NCBI RefSeq assembly: GCF_902859945.1
Contig: NZ_CADIKL010000053.1
Span: 1-50,728, forward strand
Length of the DNA: 50,728 bases
From: Paraburkholderia caffeinitolerans
GTDB taxonomy: Bacteria; Pseudomonadota; Gammaproteobacteria; Burkholderiales; Burkholderiaceae
Direction of reading: 5' to 3'
A program made the translations under genes and the position numbers. A model generated the notes under the pieces. The model did no database searches. It was not told the origin of the DNA and was given only the letters and a program-made list of their open reading frames with translations. Shown in pieces: positions 1-9,546 of this stretch. Within the stretch, counting starts at the first letter, position 1. The number at the start of each line of letters is the position of its first letter.

Positions 1-111
1 GAGCTGAGCGATAACGACCTGATGGACTTGCTGCTTGCACGCAAGGAACCAGAAGGCGACCTTGCCGACCCGGACGTGAAGCGGGTGCTGGAGCTGCTTC
101 GCAACGTTTGA
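1..111 (+). CDS. C-terminal fragment of an unrecognised protein
   Basis: The window opens inside a reading frame whose last 36 codons end in TGA. The visible tail is acidic and leucine-rich, with DLMDLLLARKEP and VKRVLELLRNV as its most distinct stretches, and is probably helical. There is too little to assign a family. The gene converges on the selC tRNA that follows it on the other strand. It is called coding because the frame is open from the window edge, has Burkholderia-like codon use and ends just before a tRNA; the opposite strand offers nothing better. Confidence 0.5.
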   Translation, partial: ELSDNDLMDLLLARKEPEGDLADPDVKRVLELLRNV

Positions 112-155
112 TTTTCGTCCTGCGCATGTGCGACTCCCATGCCCCGAAAACATCA

Positions 156-251
156 TGGCGGAAGGCAGATGGAGTCGAACCATCCCGGGAACGGCTGACG
201 TCCCCAACTGGGTTTGAAGCCCAGCCGCACCACCCGATACGATTGCCTTCC
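156..251 (-). tRNA. selC: tRNA-Sec (anticodon UCA), CCA encoded
   Basis: Read on the minus strand, a 7-bp acceptor stem GGAAGGC/GCCTTCC (245-251 with 160-166) encloses an unusually long tRNA fold of 93 nt, plus discriminator G and genomically encoded CCA (156-158). The anticodon loop reads CTTCAAA, giving anticodon UCA, and the T arm carries GGTTCGACTCC. The long extra arm and 8+5-type architecture are those of selenocysteine tRNA. It lies 40 nt downstream of selB on the same strand, so it may be cotranscribed with selAB. It delivers Sec to UGA codons through SelB; the visible client is the formate dehydrogenase alpha subunit in this window. Confidence 0.96.
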
Positions 252-291
252 GTTGCAAAACAATAATCAAGCAACAAATAAAAACCGCGCA

Positions 292-2214
292 TTAAACCCA
301 TTCACGCATGCGACTATCGGGTCTCAACACATGTAAATTGCGTTGAAACCGAGTATATCCAACGCGATCGAAGAACTCCAGAATCTGGATCGCGCGCTTG
401 CGTCCGAGTCCCGCAGCATCGCGAAACGTCGCTGCGCTCACCCCTTGCGATTGCGGCGCTTCGGCCAATTGCGCCACGAGACGCGCAAGCTCATGAATCA
501 CGTCGCGATCGTAGAACAGATCGCGCACGACCTGATACAGCCTGCCGAGCCGCGCAAGCTTGCGCAGCAGCGCACGCACCTTCTCTTCAGGCTCTCGTGC
601 TTCGCGTGCGAGATCGCGCACCCAGGGCGGGTCGTAACGTCCTAGCGCGATCAACGGCATGAGTCGCGCGGCAAGCGCTTCTTCATCGGCATCGAGCGAG
701 ACCGCATGCGAAGGCAGATGCAGCCACGGCCCGCTGCGCGCGACACGACCCGCTTCGATGAGCGCGTCCACTGCCGCGCGCCAGATCTCGTCGCTCGCGA
801 GCGGCGCCGCCATGCGCCGCAGCCGCGCGGCGTCCGGTCCTTGCTCATCCGGTGTGCGCGCATGGAATTCGCCCAGTATCTCGACGATGCGCGCCGCGAG
901 GCTCGTCCAGTGTGCGCGCGCGAGCACGACGGGTTCGGCGGTGCGCCCTTGCGGCGCGATCACGACTGCGTCGTCGGGCAGCGCAAGCGTATCTGCGTCG
1001 AAGCCGGTCAATTGCGCGAGCGTTGCACGCGTGAGCCCGTGCGGCGCCTGTTCGATCAGCGCGCCGATCCGTCCTTCGTCGAGCCAGGCACACAGCGCAT
1101 CGAGCCACGCACGACGCTCCGGCGTACGCCGGCGCCGCGCAGGCCCGAACGGGTCGAGCACGCGTCCGCCGCCCACGGTGCGGCTCGCCTGCGCGTTGCG
1201 CACGATGAAGCGGTCGCCGGGCATCGCGTGCAGCGGCGCATCGAAGACGAGTTGCGCACGGGCTTGCTCCCCCGCAGCAAGCGTGTCGCCTTCGAGCAAG
1301 GCGACATTCGCCACGCGATGCATCGTGCCCAGGTGCACATGCAGCGGCGACCAATGCTGAAGCGTGACGCCCGCGTCGTCGAGCAGTTGCAGGTCGACGT
1401 CGAGGCGCGTCGCGGACTGTGCGAGCCGTGCATCGACGATCCAGTCCCCGCGCGAGATCTGCTCTCGCTCCACGCCATGAAGGTTGAGCGCGCAACGTTG
1501 TCCCGCTTGCCCCGCCTCCGCAGCGCGATTTTGCGCATGAATGCTGCGCACCCGCACCGGCATGCCCGCAGGTGCAAGCAGCAGGTTCTCGCCGATGCGC
1601 ACGCGCCCTGAGAACACCGTGCCGGTCACCACCGTGCCCTGCCCCGTCAAGGTAAAAACGCGATCCACGGCGAGACGAAACAGGCCGTCGTCGCGGCGTG
1701 CGTGCCAGTGCGCGGCGCGCTCGCGCAACCAGGTATCGAGTTTCGCGACACCCGGGTCGCCCGCCTGTGTCGCCTGCGTTTCGAAGCACGGCGCGCCCGC
1801 CAGCGCGGTCGGCGCGAGCCACGCGGCAATTTCCGCGCGCACCTCCGCGAGGCGTGCAGGATCCACGCGGTCCGTCTTGGTCAGCGCAATCGCGCCATGG
1901 GTGACGCCGAGCAATTGCAGGATCGCGAGATGCTCGCGCGTTTGCGGCATCACCCCGTCGTCGGCGGCGATCACAAGCAGCGCGAAGTCGATTCCGCAGG
2001 CGCCGGCCGCCATGGTGTGCACGAGCTTCTCATGCCCCGGTACATCGATGAAACCCAACACGTCGTCGTTCGCGAGCGGCGTATAGGCATAGCCAAGCTC
2101 GATCGAAATGCCGCGCGCTTTTTCTTCCTTGAGCCGGTCGGTGTCCACGCCGGTCAGCGCGCGCACGAGCGTGGTCTTGCCGTGATCGATATGCCCCGCC
2201 GTGCCGACGATCAC
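292..2214 (-). CDS. selB: Selenocysteine-specific translation elongation factor SelB
   Basis: SelB is the EF-Tu-like GTPase that binds Sec-tRNA and the mRNA SECIS hairpin to recode UGA. The 640-residue protein has the G1 motif GHIDHGKT (7-14), the G3 motif DVPGH (57-61) and the G4 motif TKTD (112-115). Translation-factor beta-barrel domains follow, and a C-terminal half of winged helices (about 400-640) for SECIS binding. The length is normal for the family (E. coli 614). Translation starts at GTG (2212-2214), overlapping the selA stop as GTGA, which implies translational coupling. selC follows downstream. Confidence 0.97.
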   Translation of the reverse strand: MIVGTAGHIDHGKTTLVRALTGVDTDRLKEEKARGISIELGYAYTPLANDDVLGFIDVPGHEKLVHTMAAGACGIDFALLVIAADDGVMPQTREHLAILQLLGVTHGAIALTKTDRVDPARLAEVRAEIAAWLAPTALAGAPCFETQATQAGDPGVAKLDTWLRERAAHWHARRDDGLFRLAVDRVFTLTGQGTVVTGTVFSGRVRIGENLLLAPAGMPVRVRSIHAQNRAAEAGQAGQRCALNLHGVEREQISRGDWIVDARLAQSATRLDVDLQLLDDAGVTLQHWSPLHVHLGTMHRVANVALLEGDTLAAGEQARAQLVFDAPLHAMPGDRFIVRNAQASRTVGGGRVLDPFGPARRRRTPERRAWLDALCAWLDEGRIGALIEQAPHGLTRATLAQLTGFDADTLALPDDAVVIAPQGRTAEPVVLARAHWTSLAARIVEILGEFHARTPDEQGPDAARLRRMAAPLASDEIWRAAVDALIEAGRVARSGPWLHLPSHAVSLDADEEALAARLMPLIALGRYDPPWVRDLAREAREPEEKVRALLRKLARLGRLYQVVRDLFYDRDVIHELARLVAQLAEAPQSQGVSAATFRDAAGLGRKRAIQILEFFDRVGYTRFQRNLHVLRPDSRMREWV

Positions 2215-3668
2215 AGATGCAGCTCCGCGAGTTGCGCGACGAAAACAGCTTCGTCCGCCTGTTCGAGGCAGCGCAGATCGAGCCGCAGCGCGTCGTCAGC
2301 GATGCGGCCGATCACGGGGCGCGACAGCGCGCGCAACGCACGCTCCAGTTTGAGCAATGCGCGGCCGCTGCCTCCCTTGCCCCGGTGACGCACGACCAGC
2401 CCGTAGCCTGGCAGCACATCGACCGGCAATGCGCCGCTGCCGATCTGACTGAGCATCGGCTCGACACTCACCGCATAGGCTTCGCCGACCGCACGTTGCA
2501 ATGCGGGCAGCGCACGCTCGGCCGCCTCGTGCATTTCGCTCGCGGGACGCGTGAGCAGCCGCAGCGTCGTCAAGCGCTCGCGCAGGAATTCGGGCGCCTG
2601 ATAGAGCTTGAGCACCGGTTCGAGCGCCGCGAGCGTGAGCTTGCCCACCCGCAGCGCGCGCTTGAGCGGATGCTTCTTGATCGTCGCGATCAACTCCTTG
2701 CGCCCGACAATCAGTCCGGCCTGCGGGCCGCCCAGCAGCTTGTCGCCGCTGAACGTGACGAGGTCAGCGCCCGCTTCGACGGTGGCGCGCACAGTGGGCT
2801 CGGCCGGCAGACCCCACTGTGTGAGATCGGCGAGCGTGCCGCTGCCGAGATCCACGGCAACCGGCAAACCATGGCGCTGCGCGAGCGGCGCGAGCTCGTC
2901 CAACTCGACACTCTTCGTGAAGCCGCTGATCGCATAGTTGCTGCAGTGGACCTTCATCAGCAGCGCCGTGCGCGCGCCGATAGCGGCTTCATAATCCTTA
3001 AGGTGCGTGCGATTGGTCGTGCCCACCTCGCGCAGCCTCGCACCCGCGCGACTCATGATGTCGGGGATGCGAAACGCGCCGCCAATCTCCACGAGTTCGC
3101 CGCGCGAGACGATCACCTCCTTGCGTGCGGCCAGCGCGGAAAGTGCGAGCAACACCGCCGCCGCGTTGTTGTTCACGACGGTCGCCGCTTCGGCGCCGGT
3201 CAATTCGCAGATGAGTTCGTCGATCAGGTCGTCGCGGTCGCCGCGCTTGCCGGTGGCCAGATCGAATTCGAGGTTCGCGGGCTGCGTAAGCGCTTGCACC
3301 ACGGCGCCCACGGCAACGTCGGGCAGCAGCGCGCGGCCCAGATTCGTATGCAGCACCGTGCCGGTCAGATTGAAGACCGTGCGCAGATTGTTTTGCGCTC
3401 GCGCCGCGAGCGCGCGATCGGCATCGGCAATCACGCGCTCGATGGAAAACGGCGTCGCTTCGCTCACCTCCATCACGAGCGTGCCCGCCTGTGCCTCGTT
3501 CCGCCAGCCGTCGAGCGTCGCGCGGATGGCCGCGAGCACCTGCGTGCGCCCATGCTGCGCAATCAGCGGCTGCGCTTGCGGCGAAGCGATCACGCGCTCC
3601 ACAGCGGGCATTTGCGCAAGCAGAGCATTCAGCGCGCCTTTATCGACCTTCTCGCTCGCCCCCATCAT
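2211..3668 (-). CDS. selA: L-seryl-tRNA(Sec) selenium transferase SelA
   Basis: SelA is a PLP enzyme converting Ser-tRNA(Sec) to Sec-tRNA(Sec) with selenophosphate. The protein has 485 residues from the chosen start. The PLP-lysine motif FSGDKLLGGPQAG places the Schiff-base lysine near K310, and the N-terminal region carries FNLTGTVLHTNLGRA, typical of SelA. The ATG at 3666-3668 overlaps the fdhE stop as ATGA; the reading frame stays open further upstream but would only shadow fdhE. A second ATG follows immediately (MM). It is coupled to selB downstream by a 4-nt overlap. Selenophosphate would have to come from a selD elsewhere in the genome. Confidence 0.97.
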   Translation of the reverse strand: MMGASEKVDKGALNALLAQMPAVERVIASPQAQPLIAQHGRTQVLAAIRATLDGWRNEAQAGTLVMEVSEATPFSIERVIADADRALAARAQNNLRTVFNLTGTVLHTNLGRALLPDVAVGAVVQALTQPANLEFDLATGKRGDRDDLIDELICELTGAEAATVVNNNAAAVLLALSALAARKEVIVSRGELVEIGGAFRIPDIMSRAGARLREVGTTNRTHLKDYEAAIGARTALLMKVHCSNYAISGFTKSVELDELAPLAQRHGLPVAVDLGSGTLADLTQWGLPAEPTVRATVEAGADLVTFSGDKLLGGPQAGLIVGRKELIATIKKHPLKRALRVGKLTLAALEPVLKLYQAPEFLRERLTTLRLLTRPASEMHEAAERALPALQRAVGEAYAVSVEPMLSQIGSGALPVDVLPGYGLVVRHRGKGGSGRALLKLERALRALSRPVIGRIADDALRLDLRCLEQADEAVFVAQLAELHL

Positions 3669-4606
3669 TGTCCGGCCGGCGCTTCGGGATAAAGCAGCGG
3701 ATTCGCACTCGCGCGCTGGTAGCCCGCTTCGCCCATCAGCAAGTCGAGCGTGAGGCTCGCAAGGTCGTCGGCGAGCGGCTCGAATTCCAAGTCCTTCTCC
3801 TGATAGCCGATCTTGCGATAGGTATGGCACTCGTCGCACGATTCCGCTTTCAAGGCCGGATTACCGCCTTCGATGCCGTGATACGCAATGCCTTTCGTCG
3901 AATCGCAATTCGTGCACTTCACGCGCACCACGTGATTCTCGGTGCCGCACAAGCTGCATTGCACATAGCGATAGCCCTGGAATGCGCCGCCCACGCGCAC
4001 GATGCTCGCAACCGGTTGCACGCCGCATACGGGGCACACGCCAGGCGCATCCACGTAAGGCACGTCCTGCACATGGAGGCGGCTCGCGAGGTCGGTCCAC
4101 ACCACTTGCAGCGCCGCCATGATGAAGGGCGCCGTGGCCGGTGCAACTTCCGCGTGGCGTTGCGCGAGCAAGGCGTCGGCTTGCGCGTCGAGTTCGGCGT
4201 CGCTCATCGCGCGCAGCGTGTCCAGCACTTTCGCGAGCGCGGGCGTGACCGCGCCCGCCGCTTCCACACGGTCGGCCAGGCGGCGCAGCACCGCGCGCCA
4301 TTGCGGGTCGCGTTCGGCGCCGAGTGCGGGCAGGATCGGCATTGAGTGGCGCTGGGCATGGGCAATGGCTGCTTGCGGCGGCATTTGCGCTTCGAGATGC
4401 TCGAGCACCTGCTGCTGCGCATCGACGAGTACCGCCATGAGTCGCACATAGCCGCCAATGGGGTTGCGCTCCGCCAGCTTGCGCAGTCGCGCGGCGCGCT
4501 CGCTGAAATGCGTCGCGCGTTCAGGCAGGCGGATGCGCGGAATCGCGGAGGGATCCTGCGCCTGAATCTGTTCGGGATCGAGAATGCGCTGCGTGGGTTG
4601 CGTCAC
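3665..4606 (-). CDS. fdhE: Formate dehydrogenase accessory protein FdhE
   Basis: FdhE is a cytoplasmic rubredoxin-like protein needed for maturation of respiratory, Tat-exported formate dehydrogenases. The 313-residue sequence has the family's four CxxC pairs in its C-terminal half (CPVC, CSLC, CTNC, CDEC), interpreted as iron-binding knuckles, and an alpha-helical N-terminal half. The start is GTG at 4604-4606, preceded by GGAGACG. Its stop overlaps the selA start. It lies downstream of the formate dehydrogenase subunits but is separated from them by a hairpin terminator, so it may have its own promoter or depend on read-through. Confidence 0.93.
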   Translation of the reverse strand: MTQPTQRILDPEQIQAQDPSAIPRIRLPERATHFSERAARLRKLAERNPIGGYVRLMAVLVDAQQQVLEHLEAQMPPQAAIAHAQRHSMPILPALGAERDPQWRAVLRRLADRVEAAGAVTPALAKVLDTLRAMSDAELDAQADALLAQRHAEVAPATAPFIMAALQVVWTDLASRLHVQDVPYVDAPGVCPVCGVQPVASIVRVGGAFQGYRYVQCSLCGTENHVVRVKCTNCDSTKGIAYHGIEGGNPALKAESCDECHTYRKIGYQEKDLEFEPLADDLASLTLDLLMGEAGYQRASANPLLYPEAPAGQ

Positions 4607-4623
4607 AACGAATCGTCTCCAAT

Positions 4624-4660
4624 AACAAAAAGCCGCCGCGCCCTCGCGGGCGGGCGGCTT
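4624..4660 (-). terminator. Hairpin terminator between fdhC and fdhE
   Basis: On the minus strand an 8-bp stem AAGCCGCC/GGCGGCTT (4653-4660 with 4630-4637) is followed by a T run (complement of 4625-4631). The stem interior is also GC-rich. Placed 21 nt after the fdhC stop, it looks like a Rho-independent terminator or attenuator dividing fdhABC from fdhE-selAB. Confidence 0.8.
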
Positions 4661-4681
4661 GTGCAGGACCGCGCGCGCCTG

Positions 4682-5308
4682 CTACTTGATGTTCTCGCGG
4701 AACCAGCGCGGATGATGCTTTCTCGCCCAGCCCCAGGTCACGTACCCGCGCGTCATCGCGCGAATCGAACCCTTCACCCATAGTGCAGCGTAAATATGCA
4801 CGATGATACCCACGATCAGTGCAAACGCCGCGCCCGCATGAACGACCGCTGCCCAGCGGATCAGCGTGACCGGAAAGTACAGCGAGAAGTAGCGCCGCCA
4901 GATCACGATGCCGCTCACGAGCAGCAGCACGAGACAAACCACCATCACGAAGAATAGCAGCTTCTGTCCCGCATTGTAGCGGCCGACTTCGGGCAGCTTG
5001 TCTTCGCGGTTGGCCAGCACATCGCCCATCTGCCCGAACCATTTCCAGTCGTTCGCATCCAGATAGTTGTGATGCCAGAAGCGCAGCGCAAGCAGCATGA
5101 ACGAAATGAACATCACCACGCCGACGAACGGATGCAGAATACGCGTCCATTGCCCGCCGCCGAACAGCGCGGAAAGCCAGAACATCGACGGATGAAACAT
5201 CGCGAGACCCGAGAGTGCGAGCAGCACGAAGGTGATCGCGGTAATCCAGTGGTTGGTGCGCTCGTTGGCCGTATAACGCTGGATCAGTTGCGGTTCATCG
5301 TTTTTCAT
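4682..5308 (-). CDS. fdhC: Formate dehydrogenase gamma subunit, cytochrome b556
   Basis: This is the integral-membrane diheme cytochrome b subunit that anchors the formate dehydrogenase and passes electrons from the iron-sulfur subunit to quinone. The 208-residue protein has four hydrophobic helices, beginning about residues 25-45 after ERTNHWITAITF. Candidate heme or quinone histidines lie in TNHW, HPFVG, VVHAGAA and IVHIYAALW. The start ATG (5306-5308) lies inside the end of the beta-subunit gene (14-nt overlap), favouring coupled translation; the longer upstream frame is not used. It resembles E. coli FdnI/FdoI in length and layout. Confidence 0.95.
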   Translation of the reverse strand: MKNDEPQLIQRYTANERTNHWITAITFVLLALSGLAMFHPSMFWLSALFGGGQWTRILHPFVGVVMFISFMLLALRFWHHNYLDANDWKWFGQMGDVLANREDKLPEVGRYNAGQKLLFFVMVVCLVLLLVSGIVIWRRYFSLYFPVTLIRWAAVVHAGAAFALIVGIIVHIYAALWVKGSIRAMTRGYVTWGWARKHHPRWFRENIK

Positions 5309-6230
5309 CGCCGCGCTCCTCGGGTTCGCCACGCATGCGCCGCGCCTCGTCGCGCGCGGCCTGCTCGTCCTCGGCATTCACCTCGTTCGGCCCCACCCGC
5401 GTGTAGTGGAAGAATCCCGCCACCGCTGCGAGCGCGATGCCCGCGAGCGCGAGCGGCTTGGCCACGCCCTTCCACAGCCGCACGAGCGGGCTGATGCGCG
5501 GGTTGTCGGGCAAGCCGTGATACAGCGAGGGCTGGTCCGCGTGATGCAGCACGTACATCACGTGGGTGCCGCCCACGCCCGGCGGGTCGTAGAGCCCGGC
5601 CTTGTCGAAGCCGCGCTCCTTGAGGTCGACGATGCGCTCCGCCGCGTGCTGCTTCATGTCCTCCTTGGTGCCGAACACGATCGCTCCGGTTGGGCAGGTC
5701 TTCACGCATGCGGGCTCCTGCCCCACGGCCACGCGATCGGAGCACAGCGTGCATTTATAAACGCGATGATCCTTCTTCGAAAGACGCGGAATATTGAATG
5801 GGCAGCCAGTGATGCAATAGCCGCAGCCGATGCAGTTTTCCTCATGAAAATCCACGATGCCGTTCGTGTACTGCACGATCGCGCCCGGCGACGGGCACGC
5901 CTTGAGGCAGCCCGGGTCCTCGCAATGCATGCAGCCGTCCTTGCGGATCAGCCATTCGAGGTTGCCGTCCGGGTTCTCGTATTCCGTAAAGCGCATCACG
6001 GTCCACGAGTGCTCGGTGAGATCGCGCGGGTTGTCGTAGACGCCCGTGTTGATGCCCACCTCGTCGCGCAGGTCGTTCCATTCCATGCACGCGGTCTGGC
6101 ACGCCTTGCAGCCAATGCATTTCGTGACGTCGATGAGTTTCGCCACCGCGCCCGTGGACGGCTCGCGCACGCCGGGTGGCGGCGTCGTGGTGGCCGACTG
6201 GCGCTTGATGTCGAGCGATTGCAATGCCAT
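5295..6230 (-). CDS. fdhB: Formate dehydrogenase beta subunit, 4Fe-4S electron transfer protein
   Basis: This subunit carries electrons from the molybdopterin subunit to cytochrome b556. The 311-residue protein has four cysteine clusters typical of FdnH/FdoH: CIGCKACQTAC from residue 38, CMHCEDPGCLKACP, CIGCGYCITGCP and CTLCSDRVAVG followed by CVKTCP. A single C-terminal transmembrane helix (about 262-280, PLALAGIALAAVAGFF) would anchor it on the periplasmic side. It begins 12 nt after the catalytic-subunit stop and overlaps the gamma-subunit gene. Confidence 0.96.
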   Translation of the reverse strand: MALQSLDIKRQSATTTPPPGVREPSTGAVAKLIDVTKCIGCKACQTACMEWNDLRDEVGINTGVYDNPRDLTEHSWTVMRFTEYENPDGNLEWLIRKDGCMHCEDPGCLKACPSPGAIVQYTNGIVDFHEENCIGCGYCITGCPFNIPRLSKKDHRVYKCTLCSDRVAVGQEPACVKTCPTGAIVFGTKEDMKQHAAERIVDLKERGFDKAGLYDPPGVGGTHVMYVLHHADQPSLYHGLPDNPRISPLVRLWKGVAKPLALAGIALAAVAGFFHYTRVGPNEVNAEDEQAARDEARRMRGEPEERGDEKR

Positions 6231-6242
6231 ATCGAGCTCCCC

Positions 6243-9200
6243 TTACGCCTTTTCCACTTTCACGAGGAACGACTTGAACTCGGGCGTCTGCGAATTGCCG
6301 TCGCCGACCGGCGGCGTGAGCGTATTCGTCAGATAGCCGGGTTTGGTCAGTCCCGTGAAACCCCAGTGCAGCGGCACGCCCACGTGGTGCACCTTCTTGC
6401 CGTCGATGGTGAGCACCTTGATGCGCTTGGTGACCACCGCCACGGCAATCAGGTAGCCGCGATTGCTCGACACCTTCACGCGAGCGCCATCGACCACGCC
6501 CACCTCCTTCGCCAGCTCCTCGCCGATCTCGACGAACTGCTGCGGCTGAATGATCGCGTTCAGGCGCGCATGCTTGGTCCAGAAGTGGAAGTGCTCGGTG
6601 AGCCGGTACGTGGTGGCGACGTGCGGGAACGATTGCGCGGTCGAGAACGTCTTGCGGTCGTCCGGGAACACGCGCGCCGCCGGGTTGCTGGTGGCCTGCG
6701 GGTTGTTCGGGTGGAACGGGTTATAGCCGAGCGGGTTCTCGAATGGTTCGTAGTGCTCGGGAAATGGTCCTTCGTTCATGCCGTCGCGCGCGAAGAAACG
6801 CGCGACGCCTTCGGGGTTCATGATGAACGGCCCCATGCCGAGATCGGGCGATTCGTCGATCTTGTAGTCGGGCACGTCCGCGCCGGTCCATGCGCTGCCG
6901 TTCCAGCCGATCAGCTTGCGCATGGGATCGAACGGCTTGCCCGCCGTATCGCACGAGGCCCGGTTGTACAACACGCGGCGGTTCGCCGGCCAGGCCCAGG
7001 CCCAGTTGAGCGTCTGGCCGATGCCGGTGGGGTCGGAGTTGTCGCGCCGGCCCATCTGGTTGCCGGCCTGGGTCCACGCACCGCAGAAGATCCAGCAGCC
7101 GCTTGCCGTGCTGCCATCGTCCTTGAGCTGCGCGAAGCCCGCAAGCTGCTCGCCCTTCTTCACCAGCACCTTGGTGGCGTCCTTGGGGTCGGTCTGATCG
7201 GCGAGCGCGCGGCCGTTGTACTCCATCGCGAGCTCCTCGGGCGTGGGGCTCGCCGGATTCGAATACGGCCAGTCGAGCTTCACGATCGGATCGGGCAGCT
7301 TGCCGCCGTCCTTCTGGTACGCCGCGCGGATGCGCAGGAACAGCCCAGACATGATCTCGAGATCGCTCTTCGCCTCGGCCGGCGGCTCCGCGCCCTTCCA
7401 GTGCCATTGCAGCACGCGGCTCGAGCTCACGAGCGAGCCGTTTTCCTCCGCGAAGCAGGTCGTGGGCAGGCGGAACACTTCGGTCTGGATCGAGCCGCTG
7501 TCGACATCGTTGTAATCGCCCACCTTCCTCCAGAACTCGGAGGTCTCGGTGGCGAGCGGGTCCATGATCACAAGCCACTTGAGCTTGCCGAGCGCGGCCA
7601 GCGTTTTCGCCTTGTTCGGCGCGGACGCAATCACATTGAAGCCCTGGCAGATATAGCCGTTGACCTTGCCCTGGTTCATCAGCTCGATGGTCTGCATCAG
7701 GTCGTAGGGCTTGTCGAGCTTCGGCAGCCAGTCATAGCCCCAGTTGTTCTCCTTGGTGGCCGCGTCGCCCCACCACGACTTCATGAAGCTCACGAAGAAC
7801 GCGTTGTAGCGCTGCCAGTAGCTGAGCTGGTTCGGCCGCAGCGGCTGTAGCGCGCGCTTCTTGATGTAATCGTCGTAGCTTTGCTCGGCCTCGTTGGGCA
7901 GCGTCATATACCCGGTGAGCAGATTCGACATCAACCCGAGGTCGGTGAGCCCCTGGATGTTCGAGTGACCGCGCAGCGCGTTCATGCCGCCGCCCGCGAT
8001 GCCGATGTTGCCGAGCAGCAGTTGCACCATCGCGCCCGTGCGGATCATTTGCGAGCCGATCGAGTGATGAGTCCAGCCGAGCGCGTACATGATGGTGCCC
8101 GCGCGGCCCGGAACGGCCGTGCTCGCCAGCATTTCGCACACCTTGAGGAATTTCTCCTTCGGCGTGCCGCACACCTTCTCCACCATCTCGGGCGTGTAGC
8201 GCGAGTAATGCTGCTTGAGCAACTGATAGACGCAGCGCGGATTCTGCAGCGTGGCGTCGGTTTTCACGAAGCCGTCTTCGCCGATCTCGTAATCCCACGA
8301 CGACTTGTCGGGATACGCATGTTTTTGCGCATCGTAGCCCGAGTAAATGCCGTCGTTGAACGCGAAGTCCTCGCGCACGATAAAGGCGAAGTCCGTGTAG
8401 TTCTTCACATACTCGTGCTGAATCTTGTCGTTCGCGAGCAGCCAGTTGATCACGCCGCCCAGGAACGCGATGTCCGTGCCGGTGCGAATCGGCGCGTAAT
8501 AGTCCGCGACCGATGCCGTGCGCGTGAAGCGCGGGTCCACCACGATGAGCCGCGCCTTGCGGTGCGCCTTGGCCTCCGTGACCCACTTGAAGCCGCACGG
8601 GTGCGCCTCGGCCGCATTGCCGCCCATCACCAGAATCACGTCCGCATTGCGAATGTCGACCCAATGGTTCGTCATCGCACCACGGCCAAACGTCGGGGCA
8701 AGACCTGCCACCGTCGGGCCGTGTCAGACACGCGCCTGGTTGTCGAATGCGAGCAGGCCCATCGAGCGGGCCACTTTATGCGTGAGATAACCGACTTCGT
8801 TGCTGCCCGCCGAGGCGGCCAGCATGCCGGTGGTCAGCCAGCGGTTGACGGTCTTGCCATCCGCGGTTTTCTCGACGAAATTCGCGTCGCGATCTTCCTT
8901 GAGCAGCTTCGCAATGCGGTCGAGCGCCTCGTCCCACGAAATGCGCTTCCAATCGTTCGAGCCCGCCGCCCGATACTCGGGATACTGGAGCCGGTTCGGG
9001 CTGTGAATGAAGTCGATCAGGCTCGCGCCCTTCGGGCACAGCGTGCCGCGATTGACCGGATGATCGGGATCGCCCTCGATATGGATGATGCTCGCGGTGG
9101 CATTCTTCGCACCATCGCCGAGACCGTACATGAGGATCCCGCAGCCCACCGAGCAATACGGGCAGGTGTTGCGGGTTTCAGTGGTGCGCGCCAGTTTGTA

Positions 9201-9314
9201 TTGTCGGACCTCGGCAAGCGCATTGTCGGGCGCGAAACCCATCAATGCTAGGCTGGAACCCGCCAGCGACGTTGCCGTGACCTTGAGGAACTGGCGCCGG
9301 GACATTTGCAGCAT
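6243..9314 (-). CDS. fdhA: Formate dehydrogenase-N/O type catalytic subunit, selenoprotein
   Basis: This is the catalytic subunit of a respiratory formate dehydrogenase (formate to CO2), a molybdopterin enzyme exported by Tat. The full product is 1023 residues, close to E. coli FdnG (1015). Reading from ATG 9312-9314 gives a twin-arginine signal SRRQFLK near the N-terminus, then the 4Fe-4S motif CPYCSVGC. An in-frame TGA at 8724-8726 (codon 197) is flanked by NQARV and HGPTVAGLAPTFGRG, exactly the Sec context of FdnG/FdoG. The second part continues in the same frame to the stop at 6243. GAGGA lies upstream of the start. A naive gene caller would split it in two at the UGA. Confidence 0.97.
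8694..8713 (-). promoter_or_regulatory. Bacterial SECIS element in fdhA
   Basis: Just downstream of the UGA, the minus strand folds as CGG-T-GGCA-GGTCT-TGCC-CCG. The lower stem is 3 bp, a single U is bulged, the upper stem is 4 bp and the apical loop is GGTCT. The bulged U and the GGUCU loop match features known from the E. coli fdhF/fdnG SECIS recognised by SelB. The loop begins 21 nt after the first base of the UGA, a suitable spacing. Confidence 0.92.
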
Positions 9315-9546
9315 AGTGTGCGTCCTCGGCTTGGGGATTGTGGGTCTTTCCAGTATAAGACGCTTCGAAAAATAGATCCTGTACCGTGTCCGGCGCTGTG
9401 CTCGGGTACTGGGCTTGCTATATTCGACGAGGCCGGACGAATTCGTATGAGGTCCAGCGCTGCCACCCTCCGCCCGAGCGGGGCACAATGCCGGCAATAT
9501 GAAACCCCTCCGCCAAACCACCCAGCCGGAACCCAGGACGCACAAC

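Noticed and set aside
156..251. selC considered as an integration site of a genomic island
   Set aside because: No integrase and no repeated tRNA 3' end is seen within the window.
5406..7850. 814-codon open frame on the plus strand
   Set aside because: It lies opposite the formate dehydrogenase beta and alpha genes; composition is that of a GC-driven antisense frame.
8724..8726. In-frame stop splitting fdhA, as if it were a nonsense mutation or pseudogene
   Set aside because: The context matches the Sec codon of FdnG/FdoG, a bulged-U SECIS follows, and selA, selB and selC are adjacent.
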